A stretch of DNA of 32,617 nt, taken from contig JASJQH010000081.1 of NCBI GenBank assembly GCA_040143965.1, forward strand, positions 1-32,617. The letters are read 5' to 3'. Below the pieces are notes generated by a model that saw only the letters and a list, made by a program, of their open reading frames with translations, was not told the origin of the DNA and made no database searches. Shown here in pieces: positions 1-10,047 of this stretch (positions within the stretch are counted from its first letter, which is position 1; every line of letters starts with the position of its first letter). The translations under genes and the position numbers were made by a program. The stretch comes from Basidiobolus ranarum. Taxonomy: Eukaryota > Basidiobolomycota > Basidiobolomycetes > Basidiobolales.

Positions 1-30
1 ATTAGGATTGGTATTGGTATTTGCTATAGT

Positions 31-125
31 TACGGACATGCTTATGGTTATTGTTATTGTTTTAGTTATAGCCATCTGTCTATGGCTATGGCTATGGTGG
101 TGATTATGGTTATGGTTATTACTGT
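31..125 (+). repeat. TATGGT/TATGGC-like low-complexity tract
   Basis: A degenerate hexanucleotide tract made of TAT, GGT, GGC and TTT units. Read in one frame the left part gives Tyr/Gly/Cys/Ser codons (about 37-75), and the right part gives Gly-Tyr codons in another frame (81-131). Neither frame is open for long. It may be the tail of a Gly/Tyr-rich gene cut by the window edge, or a decayed repeat. I cannot assign a gene. Confidence 0.5.
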
Positions 126-305
126 GGATACATCATTCAGATGGTCCTTCTTTCATGATGTTATGTTGAGACCATGCAAGGAATTGACGTGGTCAAGCCA
201 TCACCAATACATCAGCTACTTTGTACATTTAAGGAAGAGGAGAAGGCTGGGGAGAAGGTTAGGATCAAGTAGGTCGGGTCTGATACTAAAATTGAAACCA
301 CAAAG

Positions 306-343
306 AAACACTGACCACATTGAATGCCCGGTGGTCAGTGTTT
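306..343. repeat. Perfect 13-bp inverted repeat (hairpin)
   Basis: The left arm AAACACTGACCAC (306-318) is exactly complementary to GTGGTCAGTGTTT (331-343) around a 12-nt loop. Sequence after the right arm is T-rich. No recognised gene lies nearby. It could be a transcript-end structure, the tip of a small transposon remnant, or a structured RNA; the sequence alone does not decide. Confidence 0.75.
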
Positions 344-2242
344 TAATTTAGTTCATCTCTTTTTTTGGACAGCCATCCACCGCATATCCAACAGTCACCA
401 ATAGGTCAGTAAAACCAACTAATGAAACTCCACCCCTCATTGCATATGGTTTACGGATTCCCTTCCATGTTTAGCGGTCTGTGCTCTGATGAGATTGTGC
501 ACTCCATCGACACTGGAATCTCCTAAGCCTAATCCCAATCCTAATGCCCCGTCATCGGCATCGCCACCTGTTTGCCTCCTGTTGAGTTGCTTCTCATCGA
601 TGATTTCGAATACATCTCTGATTGTTATGACCATCTTAACTCGGAGCTTGGAGTTTATACCTTTTTGCGACGACTCTTGCCTTTTCTTACAGATGGTCAT
701 TGTTCTGTTGTAACCTTATCCTTAGTGTCAGATTCAATTCTATTTGCTTCTGCTTGGCAAACATTTGCTATCTAAGCTGAAACCACTGTTTAGTTTAAAA
801 TATGAGGAGAGGAATTTATTCCAACGTTGCATTTAACATTTCCTTTGGATCCCAGGTATTTGGAATTTATATGTTGTTCCAATTTCCCTCGGTATATTGT
901 GAACTTCCTCCACATATATGGTCAATTCAATTGGACAGGAAATTATCATCGTTTGGGTCAGCAGAGTATGTGCTATGCTGCTAACTAACATAGGTCCGTG
1001 ATAGAATTCAGAATGATTGGCTCAAGTGGAACTGTTACCACCTAACCCAATCTCAGATGTGAACTTTGAGAGACAGTGAGCACCAGTAATAACATCACTC
1101 CACCCCCCCCTCCTCTTTCGCGCTCTAAATAATTTCAGGATATACACTCAATTCACCAGTGGAAGCACGTACTCTAATTCGATAAGCTCTACTGGATAGC
1201 CATGGTAAGGATAATTATCCTACCTGCTCTCACCGCAGTTACTCTATTAGATGTTGAAACTCTTATCTATCACTGGCAAGATCATAAAGTTTCAATTGTA
1301 CATGAATAAAATGATACTACTGGTAGGTATGGCGATAGCATTTCCTGATTATGACCTCCTTTCGATTAGGGAATATCAAGAGCATGGAGGCTTGAGCATT
1401 TTCTTAGATGTTTCGTGAATGTGTATTCCACTGGCAAGTATTCCCCCATCAGTATGCTGTTATCGATATGCTGCTAATTAAGTGGTATTTTAGAAATATC
1501 TTTAGATTCTGATGAGGGTAAATTCTTCAATTACTTTGCTAATTGAATTTTCCTACACTGCTAAAGATCTCGTTAGTCAATTTTATATCAGGCTATCCTT
1601 TTTGTGAAATTTAAAAAATACTTTGAATATTCCCATATCACTCCATGGATTAAACGGACCTTCTGAAATACAATCCCTAATGTCAAAGAACCTTTGGGTT
1701 GTCTTTGAATGAGTGTGGAGATATTTGGAAATGTTTTGCAAGTCTCGAAATTAGGAATGATGGAGCTTAATAAACATGGCACTCACATACTATGTAAGGC
1801 TTTAGAAGCATGTGTAGAGCATTTCTGAATTCACAAAAACATTATGAATATATATATCAGAAAGTTGGAATACGTAGCACTGTATTCAGCTTCCTTTCAA
1901 TATATGCAGGTTTATAGTTACCAAAAATAGTCAGCACTTGAGATTATATAAAGAATTATATAGTGGGTACTTCTCGTAGTAAAGCTTAGTACTTATATCT
2001 CAGTTATAATCAAGAGGCTGTAGATTAAACTTTAGTATGTAAGCTGAGGGAAAATTTGAGAGATTTAGGAGATTCTGTCTTGATACATTTGAGATATATC
2101 CCAAATATATGTGATAATTTTGATTTTCAGAATATATGAAATTCTTATTTCCTAGCTACTTCACCATGTACCTTGCATTATTTTTGTCTTTCAACTATTG
2201 CAGCTAATATAGTCCAAACATATATATAGTCAAATAGTCAAT

Positions 2243-2417
2243 TGTAACTTGGTATTTAGTTACTCTATTTTCACTTGTACACATATTCCTGGGATCTTTA
2301 ACATATTTTATGTGTTTATTTGTTTACTCTGACAAAACTACAAATGTTTAATTTCCACTCAATAAATCCTTGTGTGAGAACCATTAACTATTCTGATTCT
2401 CCAAATTACTTCCAACT
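2243..2417. repeat. Diverged direct repeat, copy A (possible LTR fossil)
   Basis: About 175 bp that aligns along its length with 2565-2744, roughly three-quarters identical by eye. Shared landmarks are ACACATAT, TTCCTGGGAT, ACTCAATAAATC, TTCTCCAAA and ACTTCCAAC. Read on the minus strand, both copies start near GTTGGAAG and end near CAAGTTA, which resembles the TG...CA ends of Ty1/copia LTRs. It is old and broken. A plain tandem duplication is the alternative. Confidence 0.45.
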
Positions 2418-2564
2418 GTTGAAATTAGCATTGCCTAAGCACCTATATAGTCATATATAGCTTAGTACTTAGTTATCTTATATTGAACTAAGATATTATC
2501 CATTATTCTCATAAGGAATTTACTTAAAATATGGACACCAACTTAGAAGTTGTCAGATATATAG

Positions 2565-2744
2565 ATTTTGATAACTTGTGTTAGAAGCCCCAAACTTTAC
2601 ACATATGTTCCTGGGATATTTCTTAACACATTGTGCATGTTATTTTGTTGATATCTTGACAAAAGTATAAATGTCAACTTTCTACTCAATAAATCAACAA
2701 GCGAAAACCACCAATTTCTCTAATTCTCCAAACCACTTCCAACA
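2565..2744. repeat. Diverged direct repeat, copy B (possible LTR fossil)
   Basis: The partner of 2243-2417 in the same orientation, starting about 320 bp further on. It begins TG and ends CA, and on the minus strand opens TGTTGGAAG, as Ty1/copia-type LTRs often do. I see no target-site duplication and no coding remnant in the 147 bp between the copies, so the LTR reading is a suggestion only. Confidence 0.45.
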
Positions 2745-3631
2745 GGCTCCCAAATACTTCAACACCAACAGCTGCTAAAATACTTCAGCCCATGTCAGAT
2801 ATTTTGTCTGAGTTGACTAGATTGTTATAAGTAATGGAACTTTCAAAGCACCAAAGAAGGACCTATTTATTGAAGTAAGTGGTACCTGCCAGCACTCAGT
2901 ATGCAAAACACTCAGGATCTTGCCAGTCTCTCCAGGATCCTGCAGCTAATATGAATGATTTGGAGACTCTCAATTATATATATGACAAATAGATAACATA
3001 TTAAAAGTAGGGATGATGTGTGGCTGATGAAAGTTGGGAAAATATTTAGAGCAACTTTTTTTGATTTTTTATTGTACTTTCAAAACCAACATCTTAGTTT
3101 TCATCCTCAAAATATGCATGTTTTCACAATATATAAATATTATGATGGATTGATCATGTAATAAATATAGAATATGACTAATTTTTGGGTAAAAAATTCA
3201 AGTGAAATGACAGTTGAATGTAGAGCTTGCAATAGTCCACTTATGTCTGATGGGTCACTAATTGCTTTATGTGAATTTCTCCATTAAACCATTCATGACG
3301 AAATACAGTTAGATCTTACTAGTAGCTATATTTAGCTGAGATCGAATGGATGGATACATATAAGATGCATATAAAAATGAACTTGGTATGGCAAGAATAA
3401 TCAACCATTACAAAGTAGAACACATAACGTAATCAATTGAAAAGTCAATAATGAGTTCAGAAAAGTATTCTATTCTCACATATGTGAAATAAAATTTAAA
3501 AGAAATCCGAATCAAACTTAAAGCAGAAAAATCATTATTTATACAAGTCGCTTGCAAGAATATCGCCACAAAAAATGCCATTGCGAGATAGAATATTAAC
3601 CAACGTAGTTCTCAAAGTAAATTCCAACAGT

Positions 3632-3637
3632 TTTATT
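3632..3637 (-). other. Candidate poly(A) signal of RPS17
   Basis: AATAAA on the minus strand, about 40 nt beyond the RPS17 stop codon. Confidence 0.4.
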
Positions 3638-3677
3638 ATACAAAACGATTGAGAAGTACTGACGAATATTCAACAAA

Positions 3678-4321
3678 TTATTGTTCAGTCTTTCTTCTGG
3701 GAGCACGACGTCCACGGTTAGCACCAGGAACGAAGGCTTGAGCAGGGGCAGCAACGGTGACACCGGGAAGGTTCTCCATGTTGAGAGACTTGAGGAGTTC
3801 CTTGGTCTCGGGGTCAACTTCGATGTTGGAAACATCCAAAGCAGAGAATTCGGGAACATAGTTATCCTTACGTTCACGTTCTTCTTCTTGAAGCTTGAAG
3901 GAGATACCACGAACGGGACCACGTTGAATACGCTTCATCAAGTGAGTGGTGAAACCGGCGATCTTGTTACGAAGACGCTTGCTGGCAATAATGGCAACTT
4001 CATCACAAATTTTCTTGTTGGTTTGGAAGTCCAAAGTAAGACGAGGGTAGTACTTCTCGATGATGACTCTGGAGGCTTTCTTAACGGTCTTAGTACGAAC
4101 GCGACCCTGTAAAAGAAGTGATTTTAGTCAAGTTATCATTGTAGATTGGTTGGGATTGGATTCAAGTGAACATGCAAGATCTCTTCATTGTAACAATAGA
4201 TGGATGTATGATCCTATTATTACGATAAAGATACGTATCTTTCATTGGGGGTTTTCACAAGAAGTAAATTGAAAATTGTTCCGTAATCTATCATCCACCA
4301 TACTAAATAAAAACGTACCAT
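3678..4321 (-). CDS. RPS17: 40S ribosomal protein S17 (eS17)
   Basis: Small-subunit ribosomal protein eS17, a structural part of the cytosolic 40S ribosome. Exon 1 is only the start codon (4321-4319). A 212-nt phase-0 intron (4318-4107, GTACGT...ACAG) separates it from exon 2 (4106-3678, stop TAA). The product is 143 residues, the normal family length. It opens [11 protein letters not shown] and continues through [10 protein letters not shown] and RLRNKIAGF to [15 protein letters not shown], all typical of eS17, and ends in the usual basic tail (GRRAPRRK). The start is fixed by family resemblance: exon 2 has no methionine before the conserved N-terminus, and splicing ATG to GGT restores it exactly. 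An ATG-only first exon is a common ribosomal-protein layout. The region just upstream is pyrimidine-rich on the coding strand, as in many ribosomal-protein leaders. Confidence 0.96.
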
Positions 4322-4837
4322 TTTAGATGTGAGTTAGAGCAAAGAGAACAGCTTGCCCGTAAAGGTAGAAGAGAAGGACCCTTTCAGTGGCATCTCAGTC
4401 CTTTTTGTTATCCAACAAATTTAGTGAAGATTTCTTCGGCCCCGAGTATTTTTTTTACCAGACAGAATATGATTTCTTGCTTATTATAATAATATATTCT
4501 GATATTCATGATCTGATCAACAACTAAAATTTGGAATACAGAAATTATGCGGAAAAAGAAAATTTATTAAATGTTAAAATATCAAAATACGACATAGAAA
4601 ATAACCACGGGAAAGTAGATGAAAATATTCTTTACAAAAAGGGGTTTTTCGAAGCTGAGACTAGCAATAATCCAAACTGTTCTAAAATGGTTGGACTGTA
4701 AGTTGCAATTCTTAGTTTCAATGCGATAAACTTTCTCAACTACTAGCAAACAACACTAGAAATTAACATGAGAGCGAACACTAGAAAAAACATACACATC
4801 TATAAACAAATTGAGGAAGGTACCAATTAGAGGAAGT
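4322..4837. other. Intergenic: RPS17 promoter and 3' flank of the next gene
   Basis: About 515 bp between the RPS17 start and the stop of the Myb/U-box gene. On the RPS17 strand the first 70 bp hold short CT-rich runs (such as CCTTCTCTTCTACC). The rest is AT-rich and I see no other element. Confidence 0.5.
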
Positions 4838-7076
4838 CTAGTTATTCACAATCTTGTCACGATATTCTGCAATGTTCTCATGAGTCAAAATGACCAAGTC
4901 ACGTTTGCTTAATGGGTTTTTGGTTAACGGACAAATGTTTCGTTTAGTTTCTGAAGTTAGACATCTAACCCAATTGTCATAACCCATTACATGACCATAG
5001 GGAGAGATGGCAGGCTTGACAACCTCATCAAGAGTAATTGGATCCACAAAGCCCGGTAGAGGGTTATCAGGGTCAGTATCTTCCTCCTCCTCTTCCTCTT
5101 CTTCACCTTGTTCGGATTCCTCTTGAGGATCAGCACTAATACCTGCGTTTCGGGAACTAGTACGACGTGTAGTATTCCAGTTTGCATAGCCTAAAACACC
5201 AGAATCATCATCAATATTGTCGGATTCATCTTCATCATCATCGTCATCACTTCCATAAAAACCACGGCGCTTGCGTTTAGCCCGAGTCCTACGAACTGGA
5301 CGCGAGCTTCCACCGCCTGATTCACTATCGTCCGCGGCAGCTCTACGACCTGATCCATGCTTTGAATGAGTCCTAAATGTGTGCTCAACGGTTCCATCCT
5401 TCTTCATCTTCTTGAATAGGAAATGAGCTTTGCCTTTTTCATCCAACACATAGTTTGGATCGTGGATTTTGCTTGTTTCAATCAAGTGTCGGTAGTAGTT
5501 GGAGCACTAATTAGAGATTTGAATTAGCAAACTTGGTAATAAAACGTAGTTCAAAGAATTCAACTTACTTGATATCCCACTCTACCAGAGATCGTCATAG
5601 AGAAAATACCCCATTGTCCATTGGCACCAATTTCCTTTAATCGAGCGTGGAAAAGTTTTTGCTCTGCTGGTGACCATTGACCAGTTCTCTGCTCTTCCCC
5701 GGGTGCATTAAATCTATAATAATAGGCGTTGGGATTTTTATCAATCATTCGGTACGCTTTGATACGCGCTTCGGACCATCCTTTCATAGCATCTTCAGGG
5801 CTAATTTTATTTTGTTGAATTTGTTTTAAAGCGTCATCGAGAGCAAGTCTCCCACAGCGTTGATATTTCCTAACACACAAATTAGTATTATGCATTTATA
5901 GCTTTTGCCTATTCAAACACTACTTACTGTTTGGCATCCGCGGTGGTAGATTTTCTTAGAGTAGATGTACGTTTACGAACCAACTGCTCATAGGCTTCCT
6001 GTTGTTCTTGTGTCATGGCTCGAGCTTCAGTAGAAATCAGTTATTATTTCAGATTCATAAAAAGATAAACGAGTGCTTACATTGAGCGGATACGGCTTCC
6101 TCATCCGTCTTGGCTAAGGCTTTTCGTACTCTCAATACATAGCCAGTCTGTGCAAATTGGACAATTACTTCCTCCTGTAAATTATTGACGAACCTTTTAG
6201 TTCTTCTAATTGAATATCTCCCGAAAACTTCCATTTCTTACCTCATCATTTGACCATTGTTTTAACGCGTGCTTAATTTCCTCATCACAGAGATAATCGA
6301 ACATTGTACGAATCTTACGCGCTTTTTGTTCAAATTCTCTTCGTTCAAATTCAGCGAACTAATATTATGGATGCGAGTTAATATGGTGTGATGAATCGAA
6401 GATTCAAACAAAGAGGGACTCACTCGACGTTGTTGAATGGCAACCCTTTGAGCAATAATATCCATCTCTTGCTCTGTAACTTCCCCACTAAACATGTTAT
6501 CTTTACGAATTGTTGCAATTTCCTCGTTACTAAAGATAAATGATTAGTACATTCATATTTGTATAAAGTAAGGTTAGGCTTAGATCTTCATACTCTTCAT
6601 TTGCGACAGGTGCAGCCTCTTCAACTTCAATTTCTTTGCACGAATATTTACTAGGAGAAGGTGGACCTTGAGCGCGTAATTGCTCCTACAAGTAAGATGT
6701 TAGTATAGATCGACGATCTGCATTTTTCTTGGTCTACAAACTCACTCGTAATTTCTCAAGATTATTCAACCAAGTATCAGTAATAAGACCGCAATATACA
6801 GGAATTGAAATTTCTTTGTTGCTAGGAGCACAAGTAATGTCTGAAATAGACAAATAGAGATCCAAAGTAAAGTTTCAGTAACAATTATTCGAGTTTACTT
6901 TACTAGTTAACTTCATATCTAAATATACCTTCTGGAAAAAATTCGGTACACCTCCTTTCTTCGTCCGGTGCTGGAGATTTGACTTTATTTTTTCCTTTGT
7001 TTATTATCTCTTCTTTAACAGCTTCATTGACAACAACAGAATCTATGACCTCATTTGTTGTATCGTCAGCCATCAT
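4838..7076 (-). CDS. Nuclear-type protein with Myb/SANT-like and U-box domains
   Basis: Nine exons: 7076-6929, 6840-6746, 6685-6594, 6529-6424, 6358-6242, 6174-6081, 6024-5928, 5869-5569, 5506-4838. All joins are in frame with GT-AG introns of 56-88 nt, giving 572 residues. The middle is charged and helical (about 110-250). A Myb/SANT-like segment lies at about 312-357 (GQWSPAEQKLF, a tryptophan near 336, GRVGYQCSNYYR). Basic patches (RRTRAKRKRR) suggest nuclear targeting. Acidic runs follow (EEEEEEEE near 485). Residues 500-572 match the U-box pattern: DPITLDEVVKPAISPYGHVM, a conserved Trp, ICPLTKNPL, then ENIAEYRDKI. U-boxes recruit E2 enzymes, so a chromatin-linked ubiquitin ligase is possible; this is inference. 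I do not recognise a named orthologue. The start is uncertain: two adjacent ATGs (7076 and 7073) are used, but the same frame stays protein-like upstream (see findings). Confidence 0.85.
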
Positions 7077-7471
7077 CGTTAACAATGGTCTATTTTGTAC
7101 TGCTTCTGATCGTTGCAACGTAAGGCTGTTCTCTAAAGCCCAAGTACGTGAAATATGGATAGCTTCTCTGCAAAGAAGAGAGGAGTTGTTTTGTTCTCAT
7201 TCATAAGCCAATCGATCCAAATAGGAATACCATTTCAATGTTTTAATTGGTTGAATATGTTTATGTTTATTTCTCGAATAATGTCCATGTTTGACATTCC
7301 AGAGTATTTGTATGCTCTTTAGTGAATCTTCTAGGCAAATTTCTATTTATGTGCCAAAAAAGAAAAGTTCTGACAGCGAATTGAATCAAGAAACTAGATC
7401 GAAGTAACCCATCACGCTTAATCACTCGCCCCAGGTAACACCTTTCTCAAATAAATTTATGTGATTGTTTG
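7077..7471. other. Leader or promoter of the Myb/U-box gene, with an open in-frame stretch
   Basis: The reading frame of the downstream gene continues upstream without ATG for 40 codons to a TGA at 7199-7197. Beyond it the frame is again open to about 7355, with a protein-like look (KTLKWYSYLDRLAYE). This is either a missed 5' exon set or chance. CT-rich sequence near 7355-7375 (coding strand) could be promoter. Confidence 0.35.
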
Positions 7472-10047
7472 TTACGTTGAAGGTGTATTAAAATAATCAC
7501 TAGACCTAGAAGTGTATCCTTTGGGAAGCCACAAATAAGGCAGTTCGCCAACTAAAGCAGGATGGTGGTATTCAGTATCTTGCATATCTAATACACCTGC
7601 TACGCGAGTAATAGATTGCCATTTATCACCTCTAATTGAAGAGTTAAATAGTGAGGGAGTAGTAGGCGTAGGCTCTCTAGGATAGTATGGGTCATCTTCA
7701 GAGTCTGGAGTTGCAGTGGCATCCAGATCACTAGCAATATCCAAGGACAATACTTTGGCATACCTCGTAAGGTTTTGCTCGCAAAAGTACCCAAACAACA
7801 TAGTGATGAAGACCAGCGGAAAGGTTAGTCCAGAAAGCCACTTGACATCCTTGAGTGAAAGAACAGCAGTCATGGTAAGCTGAAATAGTATTAATCCCCA
7901 AAGTAAACGTTGGAAAAGGACAGGCCAGCTGCTTCCACCAGAGTCATATCGAGTGCGATAAACATATATGAGATGATGGCGATATATGGTGTATCCAATA
8001 AGAGAGTATAACGTGCCGAAAATTGTAATCAAGGGGGATATGGTAGAATAAGTGAGTATCACAATGAAGAGGAGTACTGGCACGGAATACATCGTTCCAT
8101 AGTTAACAAATACTGGTGAGAGATACTCAGAGCGGTCTCGAGGAGTCTGACAGGTGAGCTTGCTTATTCCTCCAAACAGTAAATAACCAGCACGAGTCAG
8201 CTCAAACAACGGTAGAACTACAAAGCCTTGAAGAATAACGTAGTTTATGAAGAAAGATGAAACCTAAAACAGCCATGCAAAAGTCAGGATTATATTGTTG
8301 GATTTAAAAAGTATGTAATTCAAGTACCTCGGGTAGTTTTTCTCCCAACTGTGACAGTAACTCACGAAGGTTTTCAAATCCCATGGCTATCGTCTTAAAT
8401 ACTGTACCAGCAATGATAAAAACTAGGAGAATATTGACAAAAATAAGCAGGAAATATCTATCTAAAGATTAATAAAATGATCGGTAAAACATGGCACACG
8501 AAAAGACATACTTGCTCATTTGTGCATTCTGAATAGAGCTATATGTCCTCAATCCCTGAAGTTTGGAAAGCATCAACATTACTGGGGGGAATAGGCTCGA
8601 GAGTCCAGCAACCGCTATGGTAGGTAAAGAGCCCTGGAGGAAGCCTGAAACCCATGGAGAGGGTGAAAGATTGTCTAATTCGGGAAAGTATTTGACGATA
8701 CTTCTCCATTCAAGAAAACTAGAAACCAATGTAGATGGCACTGTCCACAAGACTACCAATAAAAGTACAGCAATCTGAACGAGAGTTGTGTACAAGCTCT
8801 TCTTCACAGGATCGATAGTAGCATTTGGCCAATAAATGTCACGAGGCTCACGTGCCATCCGGGTCACGAATTGAAGTGGTTTGTGGCTATTCAATGTTTG
8901 AGCAGCAATATTTGCAGCATTTTGTGTAGTGAATGTAACGAAGGCTGAAGAGGTGGGTGGATAGTATTGGCTTCTCTTTTCTGTCGCTTTTCGGTCATAC
9001 AATTGATATTGGGAATAATAGTAATTAATGGCATCCACGCGTTTACCGAACAGGCCAAACAAACCGATCTTTATTGTCGGACGCTTCGAAGTGATTTGGT
9101 CGAGATTAATCTCCTCGTTGAGTTGATCGTATGGTAAAAGCGGTTGTTGTTCAGAAGAAGAGTTGGTTCCAGATACTATTTCCGAGTTTGAGTGACCAAA
9201 TGAACGCCGAATTAACTTCATATAAGCTCTTTCCAACTTGTCCAAATATACAAAGCGCTTCTTGAGTACAGCCTCAAGTTCACCTACTTCTCTATTCATG
9301 GCTACCTGATCCACTGTGCCAATATTGAGGCAACTAAAATATGTAGTGAGGCTCTCTACTGTTTGATATTGTGGCGGAATCCCTGTAACCAAGACAGTCC
9401 TAGCTCGAATATCTGTAGCGGATTCTCTGAGAAAATGCTGACGTAATCCAATGAATTTTCGGTAGTTATGGTAAAGCATATAGTATATTAATATTGAGAA
9501 GCACTACGTAAAAGCCGTATGAACAATAAAGAAATTGGACCGATCTTCGATGCTATTAATAGAAAACGGATTCTTGTGTATTTCGTCAAAGCCACCTCCA
9601 GCTATGAAACTGATTGGAATCAAAACTAGGCAGGACCAAAGCATACAAAAACAAAAAGCAATCAGTCCCATTCTCCAGAAGCGAAGACACTAAGAAGGTA
9701 TTCAGTAAGTTTTTTGTATTTTCAATAGTTCAAGAGATATATTCACCATAACTGCATCCAGACCAGCCGAACTCATTATTTCATTCTCTTCAATACGATA
9801 CAGGGCAGGAATCCAAGTAAATATAGTAGGTGGTAAGGTTGGAAGCGAGCCTTGTAAACTAATAAACATTAAAGTCAATAAATGTACTAGTAGGAATAAT
9901 CATCTCTTACCTTTTCCAGTTTGTTTTGGGAGAATAGAATCCCTTCCATTTGTTTCGCAGTAAACAAAAGAATAACAGACAAAATGCAAAAATAGGAGTC
10001 GCAAGTGTCAACTGTGTTATCAAAGGTGTAGCGTTGGGTTCTTTCAT
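7472..10047 (-). CDS. CSC1/OSCA/TMEM63-like stress-gated cation channel, with one in-frame TAG
   Basis: Member of the CSC1/RSN1 (DUF221) family of membrane cation channels opened by osmotic or mechanical stress. Exons: 10047-9911, 9858-9747, 9689-8512, 8457-8328, 8263-7472; introns 52-64 nt; 782 codons, a usual length. The N-terminus (KEPNATPLITQLTL) leads into a first membrane helix. The second helix ends LYHNYRKFIGLRQHFL. A cytosolic RNA-recognition-like domain follows (RARTVLVTGIPPQY, later SAFVTFTTQNAANIAAQ and AREPRDIYWPNA). The multi-helix 7TM region comes next (IAVLLLVVLWTVPSTLV, FEQ-type helices, LFELTRAGYLLFG). A Ser/Thr/Pro-rich tail ends the protein. Anomaly: codon 145, within helix 2, is TAG (9506-9504) with coding sequence open on both sides. 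No GT-AG intron of plausible size removes it without losing conserved sequence. It may be an assembly error, a null allele or readthrough. Family call is firm; functionality is not. Confidence 0.85.

Larger units (their letters stand above)
344..3595. other. Long gene-poor AT-rich stretch
   Basis: I can support no gene here. Short open frames occur (for example around 489-775 on the plus strand) but they lack family resemblance, splice logic or conserved codon pattern. Visible structure is limited to a short CCTAAT-type hexamer run at 522-545, a C-run near 1103-1112, and the diverged direct repeat at 2243-2744. An ATG followed at once by GTAAGG at 1201 resembles the ATG/intron start of RPS17, but no coding exon follows. 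Confidence 0.5.

Noticed and set aside
437-700. Minus-strand open frame with a Gly-Leu repeat
   Set aside because: The repeat is the reverse reading of the CCTAAT-type hexamers; no family resemblance and no splice logic.
489-775. Overlapping plus-strand open frames (PKPNPNPN and PVELLLIDDFEYI-like peptides)
   Set aside because: No conserved motif and no consistent splicing; the Pro-Asn part comes from a short CCTAAT repeat.
1201-1260. ATG followed by GTAAGG, like the first exon of RPS17
   Set aside because: No coding exon is found downstream at any plausible distance.
9504-9506. Reassigned stop codon (alternative genetic code)
   Set aside because: Other genes in the window use TAA, TGA and TAG as ordinary stops (GID4 and GAL7 end in TAG), and no other gene needs readthrough.
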